From CAZHHM01 sp964532225 (GTDB lineage: Bacteria; Margulisbacteria; WOR-1; JAKLHX01), in the NCBI GenBank assembly GCA_964532225.1, contig CAZHHM010000015.1:1-44521 (forward strand): a DNA stretch of 44,521 nt, in the 5' to 3' direction. This document shows, one piece after another, positions 24,072 through 33,200 of this stretch (its first letter is position 1; each line of letters begins with the position of its first letter). A program made the position numbers and the translations under genes. Under the pieces are notes generated by a model. The model was not told the DNA's origin, searched no databases, and saw only the letters and a program-made list of their open reading frames with translations.

Positions 24072-24077
24072 TATATT
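24072..24077 (+). promoter_or_regulatory. -10 box for a leaderless orphan-gene transcript
   Basis: TATATT lies 10 nt before ATG 24088, the same spacing as at gmk and at the site-2 protease gene. No ribosome site is present. Confidence 0.4.
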
Positions 24078-24087
24078 CGTAGATACT

Positions 24088-24681
24088 ATGAGCGGATCAA
24101 TATTTGCAAGACTAAGGCCAGCGATCAATACCGGCATACCAAGAGTATTCGGAAGTTTCCCGAATTCGAGAGGCTTCGTTCGTAAGGTCTCTTTAATAGA
24201 CAGAGAAGTGCAGCGCGTGCTGACACAGGCGTTCCCTGACAATAAATTCATCGCGAGATCCCTGACCATAGAAGCAAAGGACATGGACCAGTTCGCTCTA
24301 TTTGATATTCTGCTGCGGCAAAATACAAGACCGGTCGATCATATCGGTAAGACTGTCCACACAATATTCAACCTGACAGATCCTTTGCGTGTTAACGGGG
24401 ATGCCTCAATAAGAACGATAGAGCTCATAAGATCGAACGGCACGACGGAAGGCCGCCGCTTGGACAGGATATCATCAATCTCCTACGACCGCATCACTAT
24501 TTCACCTGAGACGCGCCCGACCGATCTGTTCTTCTACTTTGAGGCATTGAAAACGACAAATTCCGTATCGACAGCGCACGGGATACTAAGGCTGATAACT
24601 GACAATGAACATACAGGACATACTTTTGAGGTGACCACACCCAGACTGAACGGATTTAAGATACGCCTCGGGTCGTACTAG
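24088..24681 (+). CDS. Unrecognised protein, 197 residues
   Basis: No family recognised. Starts MSGSIFARLRPAINTGIPR. No signal peptide or membrane segment; mixed alpha/beta composition with many arginines and several TDNEHTGHTF-like polar turns toward the end. The C-terminal RLNGFKIRLGSY resembles a strand-rich edge. Downstream of hisB by 69 nt with its own -10 box. Its TAG stop shares the palindrome CTAG with the convergent TPM gene, which argues that the frame is real. Confidence 0.6.
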   Translation: MSGSIFARLRPAINTGIPRVFGSFPNSRGFVRKVSLIDREVQRVLTQAFPDNKFIARSLTIEAKDMDQFALFDILLRQNTRPVDHIGKTVHTIFNLTDPLRVNGDASIRTIELIRSNGTTEGRRLDRISSISYDRITISPETRPTDLFFYFEALKTTNSVSTAHGILRLITDNEHTGHTFEVTTPRLNGFKIRLGSY

Positions 24682-25187
24682 TCAGCGGTCCTCGTCCTGC
24701 TCTCGATCTCTTTGACAACGGCTTTCATGCCTTCATAAAGACCTTCGCCGTACTTGCACTCCTTGAAATACGGGACAACAATCTGGTCCAGAAGCTTCTC
24801 GGTGAACTCTTCGCTTATCGTGCTCTCAAGGCCGTAACCGATCTCGGTCTCTATCCTGCGTTCGTGCATGGCGACAAGCATGAGGACGGCATTGTGGTCC
24901 TTCTTGCCCAGCTTCCATTTATTGAAGAGAAAATAAGCGTAGTTCTCGGGAGGGAAAGGCTTGGTCATCCCGAAGACCGCAACGACGATCTCAATCCCTG
25001 TCCTTTTTTCAAAGTCCTGCGAAAGCTGGATCATCTTGCCCGCATAATCCCCGATTATCGCTTCATAGTCGTTGACCGGACCGATCTGTCTCGGAGGGTC
25101 GGGGATCCTGCTGAAATCGAACTTGTAGCCGCATGAACAGCCTTTTTTCCATTCGGGTACGCTCTTACGGCATTTCGGGCATTTCAT
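24678..25187 (-). CDS. Zinc-ribbon plus TPM (YgcG/DUF477) domain protein
   Basis: 169 residues. The N-terminus is a zinc ribbon (MKCPKC and CSCGYK). From about residue 45 a TPM domain follows: QLSQDFEKRTGIEIVVAVFG, FLFNKWKLGKKDHNAVLMLVAMHERRIETEIGYGLE, and YGEGLYEGMKAVV. TPM domains occur in thylakoid and membrane-associated phosphatase-like or PSII-repair proteins. Unlike most relatives it has neither signal peptide nor transmembrane anchor, so it is probably cytosolic. The -10 box 8 nt from ATG suggests a leaderless message. Confidence 0.8.
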   Translation of the reverse strand: MKCPKCRKSVPEWKKGCSCGYKFDFSRIPDPPRQIGPVNDYEAIIGDYAGKMIQLSQDFEKRTGIEIVVAVFGMTKPFPPENYAYFLFNKWKLGKKDHNAVLMLVAMHERRIETEIGYGLESTISEEFTEKLLDQIVVPYFKECKYGEGLYEGMKAVVKEIESRTRTAD

Positions 25188-25195
25188 TACAAGAA

Positions 25196-25204
25196 ATTAT
25201 ATCA
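25196..25204 (-). promoter_or_regulatory. Extended -10 for a leaderless TPM-gene transcript
   Basis: TGATATAAT on the minus strand (25204-25196) is a perfect extended -10, 8 nt before ATG 25187. Confidence 0.6.
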
Positions 25205-25220
25205 TGCCGGAAAAATATCT

Positions 25221-26225
25221 CTATATTATCTTGGGGGTTATCATGAACACCACTTCTGACCTTGAGTTTTCTGAAGATCTTCGAGTGAACAGCTCTTTTA
25301 TTATCGGGATATCACCGGCTACAGGAAGCTTCTGAACGTTCTCCCTGTCGGCTTCGCTCATCAAACCTGCGATCACTATCGGCTGACCGTCCCTGACAGC
25401 AACGGACACTTCGCTGTTCCTTGTAGAGATGACAGGGAACTCACCCGCCGCCGTGGCCCGCCATTCCGAGACCGAGCTGACCTCAGGCCTGATGGTAATA
25501 TCGACCATGCCGGAACCGCAGACCCGTGGGGTCATTTTCAGGCTTACGCCGGCGTCTATGTACTGAACGGTCCATTGAGGGACACCCGAAGCAGCCGACA
25601 CAGGGATCGCGTAAGGTATCTTTTTCCCGATGACGATGCTTGCCTCGGTGTTCTCCTTGGCCATAACCTTGGGAGAGGCGATAAGCTTTGCCTTGCCCCT
25701 TGCCATCATAGCCGTTAGCAGGACATCAATATCCTGCACCCCGTACCCTGCCCCCTGCTTTATCTGAAGCTTGACCGATGAAGAAGGCAATCCCCACGTG
25801 AACCCTAAGTTCTTTAGCTCGTCTTCCGAAACCTCCACCATCTTTGCCTCTATCATGACCTGTGAAGGGGAAATATCCACTCTGGACAAGAGGTCGCTGA
25901 TCCTTGGAATGTCGGTCCCTCTCGCCTTTACGAGAAGTCCGCTGCCTTTTCCGGAACCGCAGAACACCGCATCAGGGAACATTTTTGACATGAGTTCTGC
26001 GGCCTTGTTCTCGCTGATATAGTTCAGCTTTATGCTCCTGTACTCCATAGGAAGAACAGAACTGTGTTCTTCCTGTGGAAGAAGATAGACAGCCTCTTTC
26101 GAAGCGGGTTGTTCGGCGGGCTCATCCTCTCGAACAGGCGCGGGAGGCGACTCCTCTTCGAATGCGCAGGAACTGACCAGGACAGACGCAAATACCAGCA
26201 TTGCCGCGACTATGTTCTTTGCCAT
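25221..26225 (-). CDS. Small outer-membrane lipoprotein secretin (type II/PilQ-like)
   Basis: 334 residues. Signal peptide MAKNIVAAMLVFASVLVSSC with the lipobox LVSSC, so the cysteine at 20 is probably lipidated. Residues about 60-110 look like one short N domain (SIKLNYISENKAAELMSKMFPD). The remainder is the secretin domain: VMIEAKMVEVSEDELKNLGFTWG, LIASPKVMAKENTEASIVIGKKIPYA, VSLKMTPRV and VAGDIPIIKELFTRRS. Secretins form gated outer-membrane pores; this one is short and lacks the multiple N0-N3 domains of T2SS or pilus secretins. Divergent from the subtilase operon. It may serve competence, pili or export of the adjacent proteins. Confidence 0.88.
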   Translation of the reverse strand: MAKNIVAAMLVFASVLVSSCAFEEESPPAPVREDEPAEQPASKEAVYLLPQEEHSSVLPMEYRSIKLNYISENKAAELMSKMFPDAVFCGSGKGSGLLVKARGTDIPRISDLLSRVDISPSQVMIEAKMVEVSEDELKNLGFTWGLPSSSVKLQIKQGAGYGVQDIDVLLTAMMARGKAKLIASPKVMAKENTEASIVIGKKIPYAIPVSAASGVPQWTVQYIDAGVSLKMTPRVCGSGMVDITIRPEVSSVSEWRATAAGEFPVISTRNSEVSVAVRDGQPIVIAGLMSEADRENVQKLPVAGDIPIIKELFTRRSSENSRSEVVFMITPKII

Positions 26226-26236
26226 AGCGGAGTTCC

Positions 26237-26252
26237 AGCAATTTTCCCGCCG
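26237..26252 (-). other. 16-nt sequence shared with the yraN upstream region
   Basis: CGGCGGGAAAATTGCT (minus strand), identical to 10203-10218, lies 11 nt before the secretin ATG. Function unknown. Confidence 0.4.
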
Positions 26253-26294
26253 GAGATCCTGCGAAAAAACGTGGACTTTATCGGAAAAGCTTTG

Positions 26295-26300
26295 TATTAT
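26295..26300 (+). promoter_or_regulatory. -10 box for a leaderless subtilase transcript
   Basis: TATTAT, preceded directly by TG, ends 10 nt before the in-frame TTG at 26311. Confidence 0.4.
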
Positions 26301-26310
26301 AAAAAGCAGA

Positions 26311-29300
26311 TTGAAACGATTTAACAGATGCTTGGTATTATTGGCTGTTGTTCTGTTTTTCTCGAACGGGGCTGTCGACGCACGGCAGACTGAAAAGTGG
26401 TACGACCCTCAGTCGCAACGTTATGTGGACGTAGTCCCTGGACAGGTGATAGTGAAACTAAAAGACCTGCCGGGAAAACAGATCGGGACTTCGGCTTTTT
26501 CAAAAAAAGGCCACAAGGAAATAAAGTCCTTGAAGAACAGGGTCCGGCTTTTATCAAGGACTTCCCAGTCCGAATCTGTACAGACCATGATAGACAAGTA
26601 CCGGAACGATCCATCTATTGAATACGTTGAACCAAACTTCATCAGGACCTCTTTTTTGGTACCAAATGACCAGTACTACAACCTTCAATGGATGTTCGCA
26701 TCGATAGACGCGGAATCGGCATGGACAACTGTCGGAACTTACGGATCAAGTTCAGTGAATATTGCAATTATAGATACAGGAGTAAGGCCAACTCACCAGG
26801 ACCTTGCCTCGAATCTGACTAACGGCTACAACACTTATGACAACAATGCAACATACAACGATGTAAACGGACATGGAACCCATGTGGCTGGATTAGCAGC
26901 TGCACTGACCGACAACACAGTAGGTGTAGCCGGAATGTCCGGAAATTCAAAGATAATTCCCATCAGGGCCTCTGACACAAGCACTCCGAATGCACTGTTC
27001 GATGATGTTGACATAATGGAAGCTATCGATTGGGCGGTCACGCATGATGCGCATGTGATCAACATGAGCCTGGGAGGTCCGGGACGTTCTCTCGCTTTTC
27101 AGGAAAAGATAATGGAGGCCCATGATGCAGGGATCGTCATATGCGCCGCAATGGGAAATGACAGCAACGGTACAGTGAACTATCCTGCCGCCTATCCTTC
27201 GGTGATCGGCGTGGGGGCTCTTGACGTTTACGGCACAAGAGCCGCGTATTCAAACTTCAATAAATACGTTGATGTAACTGCCCCTGGCGGAGATTTGGCT
27301 GCTCTTATCCGTAGCACGTATTTTTCCTTCGACGACTCATATGCTGATACCGGGGGAACATCTATGGCATGCCCCTTGGTCTCCGGACTTGCGGCATTGA
27401 TACTTGCAAAACCCGGATGGGGTTCCTGGTCAAATTTCCAGATCGAAGCGCAGATAAAAGGAAAAGCTACGCCGCAAGGAACGATGATCGGAGGACAGAA
27501 CCGCAACAACGAGTACGGATATGGTTCGATAGAAGCGAATAATGCCGTAGGCACAGCATATACCACACATACAATATCGGTAGATGCCGGGGCCAACGGA
27601 TATATATTTCCGCATCCTTACGGAGCAAATGATGTTCTCGTCGGAGATGGTCTGAACGAAGAGTTCGTTATCCAGGCTGACAGCGGTTATGTCATTTCTT
27701 CTTTCGAGATAGACGGCATCCCACAGTCGATCAGCGGGACATCTACCAGTGAAACTTATGAGTTCCTGAACGTCACCGGTAACAGGACGATAATGGCCAG
27801 GTTCTCCCTGAGCGGTGGAGGCGGAGGGGTCCCTTCAATAACAGGGATAACGCCTTCATCCGGACCATACGGCACTTCGGTTACGATAACGGGAACAAGC
27901 TTTGAGGCCGCACAGGGAACGAGTGAGGTAGATTTTAACGGCACGACAGCGACAAATATCACCTCATGGAGCGATACGCAGATAGTGTGTACCGTACCAA
28001 GCGGATGTGCAAGCGGGAACGTAGCTGTTACCGTGAACGGGAATCCAAGTAACGGGGTGAACTACACCGTAACATTTACTGTTACTGCGTCCGCAGGAGC
28101 CGGAGGTTCTATCAGCCCATCCGGCACATCAACGGTCAATTACGGCGCAAATAGAGCTTACACAATAACCCCAAGCACGGGATATTATGTTTCTGCGCTT
28201 GTCATTGACGGAGCAACGCAACCAGGCGCGACAACATATTCATTCAACAACGTGACCGCGAACCACACCATTATTGCTTCTTTTGATGTAATAACCCTTT
28301 TGATTACTTCTGAGGCAGGGCCCAACGGGACCATATCACCGCTTGGCACAACAAGCGTCCCTTATGGAGGGACGCAGTCTTTCACAATAACTCCCGACAC
28401 AGGATATGAGATAGACATTTTGACCAGAGATGCTGTAACGATTGCCCCAACAGATGAAGTAATATTCACGAATGTAACTACGGATCATGCCATATCCGTG
28501 TCCTTCAAGGTCAGGACGTTCACTATCCGCCCTTATGCCGGTCCGAATGGCACTATCGATCCGTCAACTGAAGTTGAGGTTGTCTATGGCTCAAGCCAAG
28601 CTTTCACAATGACCCCCGACACGGGTCATTTCCTTAACGATATTTTTGTGGACGGCTTAAGGGTAACACTGGCTAATCCCTATATTTTTTCTAACGTCAC
28701 AAGCGACCATACCATAGTTGCTTCCTTTGATGTCAGCGCCTCTTCTATCGACATAACCATGCCCAGCGGGGTGCAGGGGACAAGTTATTCAGGAGTTATG
28801 ATCGCAGGACAATTTACCAACTTTGTTGACGGTATAAGCAATGTAACCTTTTCGGGCAACGGGATAACGGTATCGAACATAAGCGTAAGCGATCCATTCC
28901 ATCTGACCTTTGATATGGTCATCGCAGGAAATGCCGTTCCTGGCGCCAGGACTTTCAATGTCATTACCAGTTCCGAGACCGTGACCGCCGTTAACGGGTT
29001 CCTTGTCCTGGCATCATCATCCACTCCTCCGGCTGCTCCTTCGGGGCTGTCCGCATCATCAGGGCCGGCATCGGTATCTCTTTCTTGGGCGACCAATTCT
29101 GAGCCGGACATATCCGGATACAAAGTGTACCGGTGCAGCTCACCTTCAGGAACATACCAGTCGGTCGCATCTGCGGCCCACCCCACACTGACCTACACGG
29201 ATACAGCACCTGACGGAACGTATTACTACAAGCTGTCCGCATATAACACCTCGAACATCGAAGGACTTAAATGCTCTTATGTGATCGGGACGATCGATTC

Positions 29301-30186
29301 CGTCGCTCCACCGGCACCTACCGTTAACACCTACCCTTCAACGACCTGTGTGTCATCCATAGTGATATCCGGAACTAAGTCTGCAGATACTTCTTCTGTC
29401 CTGGTGAACGGGTCGTCTTCAGGAACGACATACCCTTCCAGCACAGCTTGGAGAGCCACCGTATCTTTGACGAACGGCAGTAATGCTTTTGTCATCACCG
29501 CCAGGGACCATGCGGGGAACATCAGCCCATCAGTAACGGTCTTGATCACAAGGTCTCAAATGGTGTTCACTGACGCTGACACAGGGTCATCCGTTATCGT
29601 TCCTTCAGGCGCCTGCACTGCGACCCCCTCGATAGCTCAAACGGTATATTTCAACCCTTCATCGCTGAAACCGTTCCCGTATGAGAGGGTCTTTTCCGGC
29701 AACGGGGTCAACTTCAGTTCGAACGTCACCAACTTTGACCTTCCGGTCACTGTAACGATGCCCGTCCCTGCCGGGGCCGTCGATCCGGCCCCTTACTATT
29801 GGGACCCATCATCCCTGACATGGAAGGACGACGGTGTGACGGTACTGTCGGTCTCATCAGGCGCCATCACCTTCACGACCTCCTATCTCGGGCTATTCGC
29901 TATCATGTCAGCCGCAACTTCGCTCGATCAGGTGATCGTTTACCCGAACCCGTACTCCGTTGAAAGCGGGCTTGGGCTTACGTTCAACAGACTGAGCGGA
30001 GGAGAAACGATAAGGATATTCACGGTTTCCGGTGAGTTTGTCGCGGGGGCAGCCAACCCTGAAGCGTCTCTTACATGGACATGGGACTTAAAGAACGCCG
30101 GGAACAGCATAACTCCCGGTGTCTATCTATATTTGATCGCTAAGAACGGAGCGACAAGGACAGGCAAGATAGCGGTAATAAAGTGA
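26311..30186 (+). CDS. Giant secreted subtilase with repeat domains and a YPNP-type C-terminal domain (copy A)
   Basis: 1291 residues from TTG 26311, chosen because it begins a clean signal peptide (MKRFNRCLVLLAVVLFFSNGAVDA); no ATG is in frame there. Order: inhibitor-type propeptide (VPGQVIVKLKDL ... YVEPNF); S8 catalytic domain with D155 (IIDTGV), H188 (GHGTHVAG), N283 and S351 (GGTSMACP); an IPT/TIG domain (about 507-590); three InlB-B-like repeats of about 70 residues (TASAGAGGSISPSG type); a TIG-like module; fibronectin III (PPAAPSGLSA); an Ig-like module; and a C-terminal domain from about 1200 (VIVYPNPYS ... GVYLYLIAKNG ... GKIAVIK) of FlgD-Ig/T9SS sorting type. It is probably exported by Sec and placed on the cell surface or released. 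First gene of the operon. Confidence 0.9.
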   Translation: MKRFNRCLVLLAVVLFFSNGAVDARQTEKWYDPQSQRYVDVVPGQVIVKLKDLPGKQIGTSAFSKKGHKEIKSLKNRVRLLSRTSQSESVQTMIDKYRNDPSIEYVEPNFIRTSFLVPNDQYYNLQWMFASIDAESAWTTVGTYGSSSVNIAIIDTGVRPTHQDLASNLTNGYNTYDNNATYNDVNGHGTHVAGLAAALTDNTVGVAGMSGNSKIIPIRASDTSTPNALFDDVDIMEAIDWAVTHDAHVINMSLGGPGRSLAFQEKIMEAHDAGIVICAAMGNDSNGTVNYPAAYPSVIGVGALDVYGTRAAYSNFNKYVDVTAPGGDLAALIRSTYFSFDDSYADTGGTSMACPLVSGLAALILAKPGWGSWSNFQIEAQIKGKATPQGTMIGGQNRNNEYGYGSIEANNAVGTAYTTHTISVDAGANGYIFPHPYGANDVLVGDGLNEEFVIQADSGYVISSFEIDGIPQSISGTSTSETYEFLNVTGNRTIMARFSLSGGGGGVPSITGITPSSGPYGTSVTITGTSFEAAQGTSEVDFNGTTATNITSWSDTQIVCTVPSGCASGNVAVTVNGNPSNGVNYTVTFTVTASAGAGGSISPSGTSTVNYGANRAYTITPSTGYYVSALVIDGATQPGATTYSFNNVTANHTIIASFDVITLLITSEAGPNGTISPLGTTSVPYGGTQSFTITPDTGYEIDILTRDAVTIAPTDEVIFTNVTTDHAISVSFKVRTFTIRPYAGPNGTIDPSTEVEVVYGSSQAFTMTPDTGHFLNDIFVDGLRVTLANPYIFSNVTSDHTIVASFDVSASSIDITMPSGVQGTSYSGVMIAGQFTNFVDGISNVTFSGNGITVSNISVSDPFHLTFDMVIAGNAVPGARTFNVITSSETVTAVNGFLVLASSSTPPAAPSGLSASSGPASVSLSWATNSEPDISGYKVYRCSSPSGTYQSVASAAHPTLTYTDTAPDGTYYYKLSAYNTSNIEGLKCSYVIGTIDSVAPPAPTVNTYPSTTCVSSIVISGTKSADTSSVLVNGSSSGTTYPSSTAWRATVSLTNGSNAFVITARDHAGNISPSVTVLITRSQMVFTDADTGSSVIVPSGACTATPSIAQTVYFNPSSLKPFPYERVFSGNGVNFSSNVTNFDLPVTVTMPVPAGAVDPAPYYWDPSSLTWKDDGVTVLSVSSGAITFTTSYLGLFAIMSAATSLDQVIVYPNPYSVESGLGLTFNRLSGGETIRIFTVSGEFVAGAANPEASLTWTWDLKNAGNSITPGVYLYLIAKNGATRTGKIAVIK

Positions 30187-30235
30187 AAAAAGAGGATACA
30201 AGTCGGGACCGGTCAGGTACGATATTAGTATATAG

Positions 30236-33200
30236 ATGGTAAATAGAAGGTTCTTTATAAGGTCTTGGGCCGTTATTGCGGCCGCGGGCATCTTGCTGTC
30301 CGGGACTTCCGCTGCCGGAAACGGCCTCACAAAAAAGACCGAGCTTCCGTCCTCTCTGAAAAAAGTCGATTCACAGGTCCTTTTGATAAAGGACCGGCTT
30401 GCTCCGGGAAAAATGAAAGCAATGTCGGGCGAAGGCCCTTCCTCACTTTCGAACAAGTTCATTAAAGTCGACGGCAGCAGCAGAGTGCAGCTGTACGTTA
30501 AGTATTCCGGAGAACCCGGCAGATTACGTTCCGATGTCATATCGGCCGGCGGCATCGTCGATAAAGATGTCCCGCGCATGAGCACGATGCAGGTCTGGCT
30601 TCCTTCGGACAAGATAGAGGAAATATCCGGAAAGTCATATGTGACAAAAGTCTCTCTGCCCGGCTACGCGATAACAAAAACAGGGTCTGTCACTTCAGAG
30701 GGCGACACCGTTCACCGGGCCGACATTGTGAGGGCCACATTAAGGCACACCGGTAACGGGATGATAGTCGGCGTCATTTCTGACGGAATGAACGGATATC
30801 TTCAATCACAGGCGACTAATGACCTTCCCGCCTCGATCCAGGCACAATCCCCTTTCGGCAACCTTTTGAACGGAGAAGAAGGCACTGCCCTTATGGAGAT
30901 AGTCCATGATATCGCGCCCGACGCCAAGCTCGCTTTCTCCAATGTGCAGACCTCGCTTGATATGCTCCAGGCTATGGACATAGTGGCTAACCAGTTCGGA
31001 AGCAATATCATCATCGATGATCTCGGCTTTTACGACCAGCCCTGGTTCGAGTTCGGCTCTATCGAGCAGGAGATCGACACACTGTTCTTCAACAATAAGG
31101 TGTACATCAGTTCTGCCGGGAACTTTGGTGACAGGCAGTTCCATTCGAGCGATTTCCATGACATGACGGCTGTGTTGAACGGAACGAGCGTAATGGCGCA
31201 GGACTTCAACTTCGGAGGCGCGCAGGACTGGAACATGGAATTCGACGCATACGCAGGCGGTTGTATCGTCGCCCTTCAGTGGAACGACCAATGGGGAGCA
31301 TCCGGCAACGATTTCGATCTATATATCACTGATGCCGCCGGTACGGTGCTTTATCAGTCGACGAATTTTCAGACCGGGGCAAACGATCCTCTGGAGTATG
31401 TTGTCATCCCGGCAGCCGGGACATACTATATCGCCATAGTCTCTGCGAACGGGACGGTGACAGCCTCGAACTTTAAGCTTATCGTAGCTAACGGAGTACT
31501 GAACGAGTATTCGACCTCTGCGGGCAGCATTATAGGCCATCCGAATGCCGCTGGAGCGCTCGCCGTGGGCGCTGTTCCCTGGAACAATCCTACGGCCATT
31601 GAGCCTTACAGTTCACAGGGCCCGACGCGGATAGATTTTCCTGCGCCGGCAAGTCTTAGCAAACCTGACATGGTGGCCGTAGATGAAGTATCTGTTACCG
31701 GCAACGGAGGTCTCGGCTCGCCTTTATCAGGCACATCCGCATCGGCAGCCCATGCCGCAGGCATTGCCGCTCTGGTCTGGAGCTCGAACCTTCATTACTC
31801 GGCAGCACAGGTTGCAAGCCTTATGGCCGGCAATGCGATAGACCTGGGAGCGGCCGGATACGACAACATCTTTGGGTACGGCAGGGTAGATGCTCTGTCG
31901 GCAGTGCAGGGATTCGGGACTACCTATACGATAACTGCCTCGGCAGGAAGCAACGGATCGATAACGCCGTCAGGAGCGGTGACGGTTTCATCCGGCTCCA
32001 ACCAGACGTTCACTATAACCGCCGACCCGGGCTATACCATTTCCGATGTTGTTGTGGACAGCGTATCGCAGGGAGCTGTTTCCAGCTATACTTTCACTAA
32101 TGTCGTTTCGAACCATACTATAAGCGCGACCTTTGCCCCCGCCTCGTTCACGATCACTGCAAGTGCAGGAGCTAACGGATCGATAAGCCCTTCAGGACCA
32201 GTCGGCGTGTCGTATGGCGCGAACCAGACCTTCACAATGACCCCGTCGGGCGGCTATTATGTGTCGAATGTCATAGTGGACGGAGTTTCTCAGGGGGCCA
32301 TCCTCTCATACACATTTTCAAATGTCACGGCTGACCACACGATCTCGGTATCTTTCACCAATCAGAGCAGTTTCATAATAACCGCCACGGCCACCGGCGA
32401 CGGGACGATAAGCCCTTCAGGGCAGGTTCCTGTAAACGTTTATGCGAGCCAATCGTTCGCTCTTACGCCTAACACTGGATACCGACTTGCGGCACTTGTA
32501 GTTGACGGTTCAAATGCACCCCTTGCATCAACATACACTTTCAATAATGTCGGGGCGGACCATACAATAGAAGCCACTTTCAATAACAGCACGCCTTCCT
32601 TTGATGCCAGCCCGGATTACGCAAGGCAAGGCTCCGTATCGACAGTGACAGTAACCGGCACCGACACGAATTTCGTGAACGGGTCTACGAACATAACTTT
32701 TTCGGGGAACGGCATGACCGCATCGAACATCACAGTTACGGGCACAACAAGTCTGTCGTTCACTCTTACTGTTCTGGGGAATGCGGTGCCCGGAGCAAGG
32801 ACCATGAACATAGTTACAGGCATCGAGACTATTTCAAAAGCTTCGGGGTTCACTGTCACCGCAGCTCCTACCGGATTCTTCCCTGCGACCCCTGCAGGAT
32901 TTTCGGCCGTGAGCGGCCGGACCGCTGTACTTCTCTCGTGGACGCAAAACACCGAACCCGATCTGTCAGGCTATAAGATATACAGGAGCATTGCATCCAA
33001 CGGAACTTACTCCCTGCTCGCCACGGTAACGAGCGGGACGCAGACCACTTACACCGACACTGCCCCTGAAGGCACTTACTATTACAAGATAACTGCTTAC
33101 AACTTTTCCGGGTTGGAGAGCCTCAAGTCGAGCTACGCTACCGGTTATGTGGACAGCACCGCACCTTCATCGCCTGTAATAGATGATTTGCCGTCAAGGA

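Noticed and set aside
27560..32600. Internal repeats in the subtilase genes as DNA-level repeats
   Set aside because: They are diverged protein-domain repeats (InlB-B-like), not conserved DNA repeats.
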